64,000 bases of DNA from Magicicada septendecula. Lineage: Eukaryota; Arthropoda; Insecta; Hemiptera; Cicadidae. Each line of letters opens with the position of its first letter. Positions within the stretch are counted from its first letter, which is position 1. The notes beneath the pieces were generated by a model. That model did no database searches, was not told the origin of the DNA, and saw nothing but the letters and a program-made list of their open reading frames with translations. Made by a program: the position numbers and the translations under genes. Below, piece after piece: positions 32,261-42,300 of the stretch. The stretch lies in assembly GCA_034769895.1 (NCBI GenBank), contig JAWRYS010001443.1, positions 19,505 through 83,504 of the forward strand, written 5' to 3'.

Positions 32261-33780
32261 CGTACTCACGTAATAAATTGATTAGTTTTGATACGATCGT
32301 ACCCTCTATGCATTTTATTCCGACAACGGAGAGTCCGTCGCTATGTTTTCCTTTTACGATCGTATTTAGAAATTCATCGTACATGTATACGCGTGCGTCT
32401 TTGAATAAATAAATCTTTCCGTCGATGTATCGGAACGCGCTATCGACTGCTTCTGGTAAGCCGACAAAACGATCTTTAACGTATCCGTGATTCTTGATCG
32501 TGAACGTGCACTCGTCTATTTCGCCGTAATACATATCGTTGTACAACAGAAGGGTTCGACCCGTGTACGTGTGTATCGCAGCGTTTATTTTCGTCATCGT
32601 GCGAACACCGAGCGTTGTGATCGAACGCGGGTACCAGTTCACCGGCTGCAGACTGTGTATATCGAACATGTATACGTAGTTGTCTATGAAGAGCACCACT
32701 TCTTCGGTCCGCGGTCTCTGGTACATCGCCGAAACGTTGGTGAACGTCAGCGGTAAGAACGTCAACCAATCCGTCAACAGAAGCGGCGGACCCGATCGCT
32801 TCGACTCGAGATCCAATGTCCACAAAAAGTTATCGTGCACAATATACAGGGGTCTGTTGATTATTAAAAATTGATTAACGTTCTTTAGCCGACATAAATC
32901 CGTCGTTGTCCGAACGGTGTCGTTCGTTGTCATCGCCGTCGTCGTTGACGTTGAAGTCGTCGTCGTAGCGGGCGGCGGCGGCTTCCCGTACAAGCGTTGA
33001 ATGCCTTTATATATCGTCGTCTCTCAGGTCGAACGGTCCGTCCGAGCGTGGTACGTAGAATGGGTACATGATCAAATCCCTCTCGAGAGAATGAGACAGT
33101 CTTAACGCGTGTCCGATTTCGTGCGTTAACACCTGAAGAAAACTGGTCTGATCGTCCGGTATTTCGGTTGCGTTCGTATAATTCCACGATTCGTAGTAGT
33201 CCATGTGTATTTCGGTAGTGTTATACGGTAAATCGGGCGGGTAGTAACCGTGAGCGAGTATACCTCCTCGTCCGTCCAAATCGTACCCACAGATCGTGGA
33301 CCTGGAAGTCAGACACCTGTGTTTAAAATATTTCATAGCAATGACCATGTCTGCGTTTATGTCGTTGGGCCGATATTCGAATTCCAGGTTCGAATGTTTC
33401 TGCCAAACAGCGAACGCCAGTCACAACGCTTCTATAGCGCTGGCGGTACCGTGAAAGAACCGCCACGACAAACGTCTCTTGGCCCACGGTGTTCGTAAGG
33501 TGTACGACACGAAATCTTCGTTACCGCATCTCCGCGCACGCATCAGATTCATCGTTTCGTTGTTCAATTCTCCATTTACGGTTAAATTGTAATTCACTTG
33601 AAACGTGCGTAGGTAGGCGTCCATATCGATGGTGGCGTTGCCCGTGAGTCGTAAACTATCGTCGGGCACGTATCCGTATCTCACCAAGTAACCTATAGCG
33701 AAATCTACATCGTTAGCGTTAACGCTCGATGCGACAAAGGCACTTGTGCACACGATAATAAACAGTAGCACGATATCCAT
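32256..33780 (-). pseudogene. Matrix metalloprotease with hemopexin domain (stop and frameshift)
   Basis: Secreted zinc endopeptidase of the matrixin family that would cut extracellular matrix. Domain order: signal peptide (residues 1-22 from ATG at 33780), peptidoglycan-binding-like prodomain, cysteine switch (RRCGNED, Cys85), catalytic domain with HEIGHALRLSH and Met-turn IMYP, Pro/Thr-rich hinge, hemopexin repeats (VYMFDIHS, KIYLFKDARVYMY). Two breaks: TGA at 33421-33423 at the start of the catalytic domain, in frame with the rest, and a frame change at ATATATAAA near 33005, at the hinge. The zinc motif has Arg where the family has Gly (HALxLSH). The full animal-type architecture points to capture from an animal host. 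It sits between virion genes, same strand. Confidence 0.85.
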
Positions 33781-33889
33781 GTTGTCACAACCAAACGTGA
33801 AATGTCCCCGGCGCGTGTACGACAGTATTATTTATACTTTATCGGCTTTGCTGCTGCTGCTGGACAGTTGATGATGTATATCGCACTTG

Positions 33890-34938
33890 TTATACGATGA
33901 TGTCGGCTTCGCGTAGTTCTTCCACTATGGAGACGATTTCGTTCGTGTGCCCGCTGTTTCCGACACGCTGTGACGCCATTAACAGTCGCAATCTGTCCAC
34001 CAGTTCGTTCGGATCGTCCCAGTGCAAGTAATCGATTTTGTCTTTTTTTCTCGTCAGCTTCATATACGATGTATCGATATTATTATTATGTCCATGTCCT
34101 GTACGTTTCGGTGGAAACAGTTATGATATTATTCGTTTATACTTTACACCTTTGTTCGTGTTCACATGTGAGTTCGCTAAATAATACTGCTTGTGCGCGT
34201 TGGTGTCACGCAGTATATCGTTGTACGCTTTCAGACCGAATCGTTGAAAAGGTTTTCTTTAGGATGCTTCATGAACACGAGTTCGTAGAGTCCTGGTGTA
34301 CCTTTGTATCGTTTACCGTTGATAAGAATCGTATCGTCCGTTTCGATTTCGAATGCTGAATCACCGATCATCCATTTTCCGTTTTCGTGTCTTACACCGT
34401 ACGTATAGTCCATCAGACGATCGCGTTCGGACGAAATGATCATACGCATGTACTTGTTCGCTAACGATTCACTTTTGTCCTGAAAATATCTACGCGCTTC
34501 ACGTCTTCCTTCCGGTGTGTCTAACATTTTTTCAATGTTGAGACTTGGATCACCCTCATCATCATCATCATCGTCCAATGTTTCGGCTATCACAGGCGTT
34601 TTCAGGAAACGTGGTGGCTTCGTTCGGGAAAGAAATGGTGTTCCCACATCGATTTTACTAATTGCACTCGTTGGATCCTCTACCTCCTTCTCCTCCTCTT
34701 CCTCTTCCTCTTCACGTTTCATCTTTTTCACTCTTATAGGCTTTTCATTTGTTGTTTTACGTTTCTTTTCAAGCAACGCTTGCGAAATATTTTGTAACGG
34801 TTCCAGAATCGGTTTGTAACTTTTGGATAACGTTGCTTCTTCTTCACGAATCCCATGTTTTAACGCACGGTATTTCTTCCGTATGTCATCACTGATCGTG
34901 TCGATATCACGTGCTAGTGGTTTCTTCTTGTCGTCCAT
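33890..34938 (-). pseudogene. Conserved Polinton accessory protein (frameshift and stop)
   Basis: ATG at 34938 (the frame runs further up without ATG). Acidic/basic N-terminal coiled-coil region with a Glu run, then the conserved block GTPGLYELVFMKHP near residue 220. The frame closes at 34231, but the family continues in the next frame: AYNDILRDTNAHKQYY, then a TAA at 34121-34123, and a final 57-codon part (34063-33890) with WDDPNELVDRLRLLMAS, GHTNEIVSIVEELREA. In Polintons I recall these as one protein of unknown function. So the gene is split by one frameshift near 34237 and one stop. The last part is too short to be noticed on its own but is highly characteristic. Confidence 0.7.
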
Positions 34939-35021
34939 CTCGATAAACAGCAGAACGACAACTAAAGTCGTTGACAGCAGGACATGTGTATTTAGCTGAA
35001 CGTATGACAAATTTTTTTTGT

Positions 35022-36095
35022 TTAATCGTTAGGTGCGACTACTATGAAACGGTCAAAACCGACTCTGTACCTGCCGGTGTCGATAGAAGAATCCTTGTCC
35101 ACAACGAGAAAGCCGTAACGATCTTTCCACGCTTCAGCGCACATGTTCTTAAACGTGTCATATTTCATGTCCGTGTTGACGTGATAGTTGTACGCATGTT
35201 TCAAGTTGCGATCGTCCTGTTTGAACAATACTATTAGATTGGCATTGTCACGAACCAACTGTTTTGGCACTTGACTGTACGTCTGATAAAGGTAAAACGC
35301 GTCCACACCGCTGTGTCGTCCCATAGAGAAATACTTGCGTATGTTGTGTTGTCTTTCACAAGACACGTCGTCGAACACCATAATAGAATTGGGATCGACC
35401 TCGTCGGGAGGCGGTACCTCTTCGTTATCTTTGTAGGCGTGATAACCCATTCCTTCGTTGGAAAGTCGTGTCATCACGGTCTCCAGCATCTGATATTTGG
35501 GTTGAAATAGTGATTTAGAAAACACGTATAAGTTCGCGAATCTCAATCCGTTTACATCGAACAACAGGTTGAACATGACGTTTGTCTTTCCGCACGCGGA
35601 AGGTCTGCAGATGATCGAACGAACGGTATCAGGCAGAAGACGTCCGTGTTTACGTTTTTTCTGCCACAACCACCCCCACCACCACCGTCGCCGCACAATT
35701 TCGAATAGTCCACGTCCTTTATTTTTAGTCTGTGCGCTTGTTGCAATATTTTCATGTTGTCGTTCTATGCACAGTCTATTTAATAGTCGCACTCTATCGC
35801 AGCAGTCGGCAGATATGTAACTGCATACACATGTGTCCGGACCCGTTTCACAGTTCGGATCCGACCAAACACATTCTTTGTAGTGATCGAATCCGGTGCC
35901 AGTTGGTACTATTTCGTCGAGTCGGAACCTCGTCACACGATTGGTAACCCGTTGCCAGTACTCGTACTCTGTCAAGATCCTGCGCATGCGTTCAACGTCG
36001 TTTGCAGTCGTGTTCACGATGTACTCATCGTAACCAGGATGCGACACAATGTCTTTTACACTGTACACAGCGCGCATGTTGTCATCGTAACGCAT
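35022..36095 (-). CDS. FtsK/HerA-type genome-packaging ATPase, with Cys-rich N-terminal extension
   Basis: 357 codons from ATG at 36095. The ATPase part (from about residue 155) has LLPDTVRSIIC, a P-loop PSACGKTN, Walker B SIMVFDDVSC, and the family's YLYQTYSQVPKQLVRDNANL and DKDSS. It would pump element DNA into capsids. The first Gly of the P-loop is Arg here (RPSACGKT), a possible loss of function. The first 110 residues are not part of the ATPase family as I know it: a Cys-rich block (CVWSDPNCE, CVCSYISADCCDR) looks like a separate small gene. A second frame starting ATG at 35755 (MKILQQAHRLKIKDVDYSKL) looks like the true ATPase N-terminus, so a frame change probably lies in the A-run near 35660. 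Confidence 0.75.
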   Translation of the reverse strand: MRYDDNMRAVYSVKDIVSHPGYDEYIVNTTANDVERMRRILTEYEYWQRVTNRVTRFRLDEIVPTGTGFDHYKECVWSDPNCETGPDTCVCSYISADCCDRVRLLNRLCIERQHENIATSAQTKNKGRGLFEIVRRRWWWGWLWQKKRKHGRLLPDTVRSIICRPSACGKTNVMFNLLFDVNGLRFANLYVFSKSLFQPKYQMLETVMTRLSNEGMGYHAYKDNEEVPPPDEVDPNSIMVFDDVSCERQHNIRKYFSMGRHSGVDAFYLYQTYSQVPKQLVRDNANLIVLFKQDDRNLKHAYNYHVNTDMKYDTFKNMCAEAWKDRYGFLVVDKDSSIDTGRYRVGFDRFIVVAPND

Positions 36096-36134
36096 CGACG
36101 CATACTGGTTCTATTTCCTCGAGTCGAATAGTTG

Positions 36135-37091
36135 TTATAGCAAGTTCTTCTTGTGTATCCACGAATCGTGTTTACCATCGAATCCTAACCACCTGACTTC
36201 CACGCGATCGCCTTTACGTTGTACGATCTTTTCTACCAAGTACACGTCACCAACGTTCGATTTACTGATTTCGTGTTCATAAAAACCGCCTTTCAACACT
36301 TCTCCTGTATGATCCTTTAGCGAATAAGTGACGGGTACGCTACCGGTACGCACCGTGTGAACGAGGAATATCTCGTTTGTCCAATTTGGTGTGTATCCTT
36401 TGGCAAACGTCATTTTGTGTTTGCTTATACGCACACGATCGCCTACTTTGAACTTTGGTGTTTTATAATCGATGCTCCTCGCTGTGTTCTCGCGAATTCG
36501 TCGTAACACAGTACGTTCGTTAGATTTGTTCACCTGACACGGTTTCATTCCAATCGTTCTGTGCACACTGTTGTTGTACGTGCTGACTAGTTCCGGTAAC
36601 ATATCCAACCAACGGTAATGACCTTGTTCGCTGAACGCGCGATACATGTGCGTTTTCAACGCACGGTTGAAGCGTTCCACAATGGAAGCCTTTTTCTCAC
36701 TGCACGTGGAATAGAGTGTGACACCATAACTGCTTAGCAATTTTTTTACGGTACTGTTGTAGTACCCTTTCCCGTTGTCCGTCTGCAGATATTTCATTTT
36801 ATTAGCACGCAGAATCGGTTTCTGAGCTCGTGCGACCTCTACACCCGTCTTCGTTTACAATGGAACGGCGTACGCGTACTTGCTAAACGCGTTAATCATC
36901 GTCATAAGGTACTTGAATCCCTGGTTCGCCTTTGCGTGCGGTATCATCTCTACCAGGTCTGCTTGGTACAAGTCGTGAAGTCCCTTCAACTCGACCGCGC
37001 GTCTCGGAAAATTCCTTCTTACCGGTCTGTGCAACTCCGTCGCGATAGTCTTGCGAACGCTCTGGTGTATATTCTTCACAGCTCGTTTCAT
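36135..37091 (-). pseudogene. Retroviral-type integrase with chromodomain, Polinton (in-frame stop)
   Basis: One frame from ATG at 37091 to 36135 with a TAA at 36855-36857. The N-terminal part has HRPVRRNFPRR and the first catalytic Asp (LYQADLVEM); after the stop come the second Asp (LQTDNGKGY) and the Glu 34 residues on (ASIVERFNR). The C-terminus is a chromodomain (VEKIVQRKGDRVEVRWLGF) that would target chromatin. It is the transposition enzyme of Maverick/Polinton elements. A true ATG at 36797, after the stop, could not give an active core because the first Asp would be lost. The zinc-binding N-terminal domain common in retroviral integrases is not visible. Confidence 0.85.
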
Positions 37092-37239
37092 TCTCACGTC
37101 GTCGTGTGAACCGTGATTCACAATACGCTGGAATGTAGTAAACTGTCGGCTCGGTGCTGAAGGTAATTCTCATCGATGCCGTTCTGGTACGACAACCTTC
37201 CATCACGTGACAGTCACGTCGCCACCGCTCCACATCCAC

Positions 37240-38571
37240 TTACATCATCTCGACCGAACGGAAGAACAACGCGTTCTTTTTGCGATTGCGCAAGTACGTT
37301 AAAACGTGAGCTAAACTGATTTTCATACGCCCATTACGCACGAGGCTCATACCGATGTAGTATCTCGTGAGCGCGTGTTGTTTCGCGTCCAACGATCTTA
37401 CAGTCTTAACAGAATTCATGTCTTTGAACATGACGCTACGTGTAACGTTGTCGCGGTACTCGTGCATTTCCGCGACTATGACGTTATCGTTCTCAGGTAG
37501 CCGCTCGCACATGTGTTTAGCTTTGAGTTCGGCGATTGGGCGTTGACTTCTCGACTCCATATGCAGGTGTATCAGATACGAGTTCAACAACCAAAATTCG
37601 TCCGCCATAGCGCCCGTGCAATGCTGCCACTGCTCGTACAAACGTCGGTCTTTCACCGTGTACCCTTGTTCGTGCGAATACCGCAGACCAAAATATTCGC
37701 AATACTTGCAGAGTGTAGGCAACGCCTCCTTCATAAAGGCTACCGAAAATAATCCCTGCGCCTTGTTGTTCACCAACGCGAACTGTTTCCCTCTCGCTAG
37801 TGTCGGTAACGAGGACGGCGGACAGTGCACATCAAAACTTACGTTGTAGCTAGGATCCAGCGCGCACTTTGGCGCTATCATCATCACGCTTCTGTATATT
37901 TCCATCGGTGTACGTATCGGAATAGTGCGCTCTGTAAGGACGATGCAACAAGAAGCGTGTGGTAACGAACTTCCGTAGGCGAGCATGTCCGTGTATACAG
38001 TCGCGTAGTTCATCTGCCCGTGTGAATCGTGTAAGCCGTTCACGCGTTGAACGGCGTTATACAGTTCAGGAATCGGACGGAAACGCGAAAGAAAATTCCA
38101 TCCGTGACGTACGGTACACTTGAACATATTCTTTTCGTAAACCACAAGTTCTATCGGTACGTTGTTTTGTTCGCACTCTACGATAAATTGAAGCCATCGT
38201 GATTTGTTGTGTATACGATCGGAGACTATCATCAACAGCACGATCGGTGGTAAATCACCGCTGCGTTTTTTTATGTGACGCCAACAACGGGCGTGATATC
38301 TGTCAACACCGAACTTGTAACGTGTACAGTAGTTGCCGCAAAATCGTCTTTCCTTCACAAAATACACGGAACATAAGATGGACTGTATCGCGCTTCGTGA
38401 AGCTTTTGTTATTGTGAAATGTTTCCCATCATCGTATCGATAGACGTCCATCGTGTCGATGATCTGCGATGTGAGTGATACGCTATTACCCATGATCGTG
38501 ATATTTATAGTGTATACGCATATTGTTTGAGGAATTTTTTTAGTACTACCCAAACGGGTATGTTTGTACAT
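37240..38571 (-). CDS. Possible Core-2/I-branching (GT14-like) glycosyltransferase
   Basis: 443 codons, uninterrupted. It resembles, in order, three marks of Core-2/I-branching N-acetylglucosaminyltransferases: PPIVLLMIVSD near residue 108, CCIVLTERTIPIRTPMEIY (208-226), and RGKQFALVNNKAQGLF (260-275) followed by ADEFW (323-327), corresponding to the family's LLSESCIP, KGSQW and PDEHY segments. Such enzymes branch O-glycans; here a sugar-adding role on host or virion proteins is an inference. Three starts are possible: ATG 38571 (longest), ATG 38493 (MGNSVS, possible myristoylation), and ATG 38451. A TATAAATA at 38502-38509 would favour the last. Not a standard Polinton gene. No lesion is visible. 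Confidence 0.45.
   Translation of the reverse strand: MYKHTRLGSTKKIPQTICVYTINITIMGNSVSLTSQIIDTMDVYRYDDGKHFTITKASRSAIQSILCSVYFVKERRFCGNYCTRYKFGVDRYHARCWRHIKKRSGDLPPIVLLMIVSDRIHNKSRWLQFIVECEQNNVPIELVVYEKNMFKCTVRHGWNFLSRFRPIPELYNAVQRVNGLHDSHGQMNYATVYTDMLAYGSSLPHASCCIVLTERTIPIRTPMEIYRSVMMIAPKCALDPSYNVSFDVHCPPSSLPTLARGKQFALVNNKAQGLFSVAFMKEALPTLCKYCEYFGLRYSHEQGYTVKDRRLYEQWQHCTGAMADEFWLLNSYLIHLHMESRSQRPIAELKAKHMCERLPENDNVIVAEMHEYRDNVTRSVMFKDMNSVKTVRSLDAKQHALTRYYIGMSLVRNGRMKISLAHVLTYLRNRKKNALFFRSVEMM
38502..38509 (-). promoter_or_regulatory. TATA box of the glycosyltransferase-like gene
   Basis: TATAAATA on the minus strand. With a start of transcription about 30 bp downstream (near 38475), the first ATG in the message would be 38451. 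This argues that the 40 codons upstream are not translated. Confidence 0.4.
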
Positions 38572-38618
38572 GAGTTTATGTCGGCTCTGAAAAGAGACGT
38601 TTTTGCGTGCGTCGACTT

Positions 38619-38894
38619 CTACAAGTGTTCACGAACGAAATCACATGTGGGCATTGACGCCTTATGGACTCGGACGGGATCATCACCCACTGCCCAATCC
38701 ATAATTCGTATTTTACACTTGGAGCATCTTACAACATCACCATCGCCTTCGTAAATAAACCCGGCTTTGGCTAGGTCAAAAAATTTTACGTTCGCATTCG
38801 GAAATTCATGAACGTAAAATTTAATGTTACCTCGACGACTGATGTTATAAAAGCTTTTTAATCGGCTTACAAAAGAATATGTGTACACGTCCAT
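38619..38894 (-). CDS. Single-BIR-domain protein
   Basis: 91 aa, true ATG at 38894. It is almost entirely one BIR domain: SRLKSFYN, LAKAGFIYEGDGDVVRC, CSKC zinc pair, W..GDDP, H and C of the zinc site (VHKASMPTCDFV). There is no RING. Small BIR proteins without a RING can block caspases or sequester IAP antagonists; the precise target is unknown. It is the first minus-strand gene to the left of the divergent promoter region shared with DNA polymerase, so it is probably expressed early. It is intact and differs considerably from the IAP at 27125, so the two are not recent duplicates. Confidence 0.75.
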   Translation of the reverse strand: MDVYTYSFVSRLKSFYNISRRGNIKFYVHEFPNANVKFFDLAKAGFIYEGDGDVVRCSKCKIRIMDWAVGDDPVRVHKASMPTCDFVREHL

Positions 38895-38940
38895 ATCTGA
38901 AGCAAGAATGTTAGTTTGTCGCGTTGCATTTCACCTCCTC

Positions 38941-39113
38941 AGCGATAGCTGTGCGCGCATCCGTAGTGGGGATGGCTGTCGTCAATTGGTTGGTATGAAA
39001 TAATGCACAGTAGTGGGAGCAGATAGCTGCGCACGCAGTTGGTAGTGGGGGATCGTTGACGGTAATAGTTCGGTATCATGGTGGTGGGGGCGGATAGCTG
39101 GGCGCGCAGCCGT
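38941..39113. repeat. Three imperfect repeats between divergent genes
   Basis: The core GATAGCTGnGCnCGCA occurs at about 38944, 39022 and 39092, each followed by a GTAGTGGGG-like block (38963, 39042 and a related one before the third). The spacing is 78 and 70 bp. The region (38895-39305) separates the BIR gene from polymerase B and holds no gene. The core contains the near-palindrome TGCGCGCA. Binding sites of a regulator or an origin are possible. Confidence 0.7.
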
Positions 39114-39122
39114 CATAGATAG

Positions 39123-39128
39123 TATAAG
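39123..39128 (+). promoter_or_regulatory. TATA-like element for DNA polymerase B
   Basis: TATAAG at the right end of the repeats, followed within about 35 bp by CGATCACTGCCAG, similar to an arthropod initiator. The polymerase ATG is about 180 bp downstream. Confidence 0.35.
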
Positions 39129-39305
39129 TAGAGCGACGATCACTGCCAGCGTTCACCTTCGAGTCTCGCGCAGTCTAACTTTCATGTGTCGCATATAAAA
39201 CAGTGCTTATTTTCTAACTTCGTATCAGTTTTCTATTGTTCTTCAAGCGAGCAAGTAATAGTTATAGTTTAATGTTTTTTTTTTGTTGTTGTTAATTTAC
39301 TACGA

Positions 39306-42300
39306 ATGCAGTCGTTTGCTGTTGATTGTGAACATCCGTTACGCGGCGCGTTGGTATCGCACGTTTACACGCCTGTCACGGATGACGAAGAATGCGTGAA
39401 CGATGTCATAACCTTTTTTGATGAAATGCACGATACGTTACGTACGGACATTTTAAACGAACTGACACGTTCGCTTTCTATAAAGTGGCATATAACGGTT
39501 AAAGCGAGATTTGTCAAGTACATCGTAAACGCTGACACGGACCAGGACGAAGAAGTGACGACTGAAGCTTATTTTCACGGACGATGTCATACGACACTGA
39601 TCGCTGACCAAGATGTATTGCCCGATCGTTTAGAAGCTTCGTACGAAAAGATCATTGAATCGATTTATAAATTCACACGCGAGGGTAGCGGTTGGGTGTT
39701 AGACCGCATAATCTCCTTAGAACTCGTTCTCTCACGATACCAACCGCTAAACGCCTCCAGTTTCATTCGTACACCCCCTGAATTGTCTCGAACTAAATCC
39801 ATCATCAACGTGAACAATACAGGCGATCAAATGTGTTTCGTATGGTCAGTGTTGGCCGCTCTGTTTCCACAACACTCACACAACGATCGCGTATCCAAAT
39901 ACAAGCCACATATCTGCAGTATCATTACTTCTGGTATAACTTATCCCACCCGACTATCTGACATTGTGAATTTCGAACGAGACAATCCTAACGTTTCTAT
40001 ACATGTTTTCGGTTACGAAGAAAATGAAATTTACCCTTTAAGAATAACTCCTTCCAGTGGCAGACGTCATCACGTTAATCTATTACTTCTTACCGCTGAC
40101 GATCGAAAACATTACTGTTTAATAAAAAATACAAGTAGCTTATTTTCTTCACTAAGCAAACACGACGGCCGTTCTTTCTATTGCGATTACCGTCTGCATA
40201 GATTCTGCGAAGAACGACTCCTTACCGAACATATCCCCCACTGTTCACCGTACGGCGAACAGAAAATTCGTTTACCCATGAAGGAGGAGGAGGAGAATGT
40301 GATGTGTTTCAGAAATTACACATACTGCCATAAGGTCCCTTTTGGGATATATGCAGATTTTGAATCATTTATCGTCCCTTGCATCGCTGCGACGCTCCTC
40401 CGCACACATCGTCCACCACAACGGAGTCGTTACATCTTCCTTCAAGTTTTTCCTACCTCATAGTCGACTACGAGCGTAATATTTTCAAACCCCAGTTCGT
40501 TTATCGCGGCGAGAAGGTGGTAGACGTTTTTCTCGATAGACTGGTCGCTGAAGAGCGAGAACTGTTCAGAATCATCCGATCCATTGTCCCTATAACTACG
40601 AGTGACCGTGATGTGTTATCTTTCGCAAATGCCCTCGTATGTCATCTCTGTGAAAAACCACTGACTGAGGACGAAAAAGTGCGCAACCATTGTCATCTGA
40701 CAGGACGATACCTGGGCGCAGCTACAACATCTGTAACCTTAACTTCAAGACTCCACGACACATACCCGTCTTTTTCCATAACTTACGAGGTTACGATGCA
40801 CATCACCTAGTACAAGGGTTGGGTAAATACGACAATCTCGCTTGTATCGCTACCACAAGCGAACGCTTCGTATCAGTCTCGTTGGGTGGTCTGCGTTTCG
40901 TTTTCTGAACGCTTCAATTTCTGAACACGTCCTTGGACACACTTGTTGGAAACTTGCACGCGAGCGGTGCGGATTTCGATTTAACGAAGCAATGTTTTGA
41001 AGAACACTTCGAGCTACTCTTACGTAAGGGCGTGTACCCTTACGATTACATGACAGGTAGCGAGAAATTCGACGAAACACGTCTGCCCGCTCGCGAACAC
41101 TTTTTCAACAGGTTGAGTGAATCGCCAGTATCTGACGAAGATTACGCTCACGCGCAGAACGTGTGGCGTACTTTCGGAATCAGTACACTGGGCGAATATC
41201 ACGATCATCACGATCTGTATCTTAAAACAGACGTGCTGCTACTGGCTGACGTCTTCGAGGCGTTCCGTGAGATGGCCATACGGTACTACCAGATCGATCC
41301 GGCTCATCTTTACTCGCTTCCTGGCGTCGCTTGGCATGCGATGTTAAAGATGAACGGTATGCGACTGGAGCTGTTGACGGATATAGATCAGCATCTCTTT
41401 ATCGAATCGGCCGTTCGCGGTGGCGTTAGCATGGTACCCAACCGCCACGCCAAGCCCAAGAACCCGCTAATTGTCGATCAGTACGATGCTTCAAAGCCGA
41501 CCTCTTTCATATTGTACACGGACTGCAACAACTTTACGATGCAGCCATGTCACAACCGCTCCCTTACGCCGACTTCAGATGGCTAGATCGTAACGAGATC
41601 AACTCACTGGACGTGCGTACCCTGTGCGATGACGGTGACATGGGCTACATACTCGAGGTCGACTTACACTATCCACCCGAACTTCATGACCTCCATTCCG
41701 ATTATCCATCCTGACGTACTTTCACCGTACTCTCGACGACTCCACACATGACTGCACTATACAAAAGGGTATAGCGGATCGGAAACGCCTTCGTCGTCCG
41801 TTCCCAAGTTGCTGACAACTTTGGACAACAAGCAAAATTACGTTCTCCATTTTCGAAATTTAAAATTGTATCTGAGTCTCGGTCTAGAATTGAAAGCGAT
41901 ACATAGGGTGTTGAGTTTTAAACAGAGAGCGTGGATGAAACCGTTTATCGATTTCAACACGCAAAAGAGAGCAGCAGCCACCAACAGTTTTGAAAAGGAT
42001 TTTTTCAAACTGATGGTCAACGCCGTCTATGCCAAATCGCTTGAGAACGTGAGGAAACGAATAGACTTCCAACTAGTCTCTAACGAACGACGGCTGCAGA
42101 AAATTGTTTCCAATCCTCGGCTAAAGCATATGATCCGCTACACCGATAACTTGGTCGGACTGGCCTTACGAAACAGGACGATATTCCTTTCCCGTCCGGT
42201 GTACGTCGGCTTCACAGTACTCGATGTCAGCAAATTGATAATGTACGATTTTCATTATCGGTACGCTGTCGCCAAGTACGGACAACGATTGACCTTACTA

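Noticed and set aside
32476-32823. 115-codon frame opposite in phase to the hemopexin domain, and similar Arg/Ser-rich frames over the Polinton
   Set aside because: They arise because the region is rich in CG-containing codons; the hemopexin frame matches a known domain and these do not.
33349-33420. Gap between metalloprotease pieces read as an intron
   Set aside because: The frame continues unchanged across a single TGA with family-like residues on both sides, so a nonsense codon is simpler than splicing.
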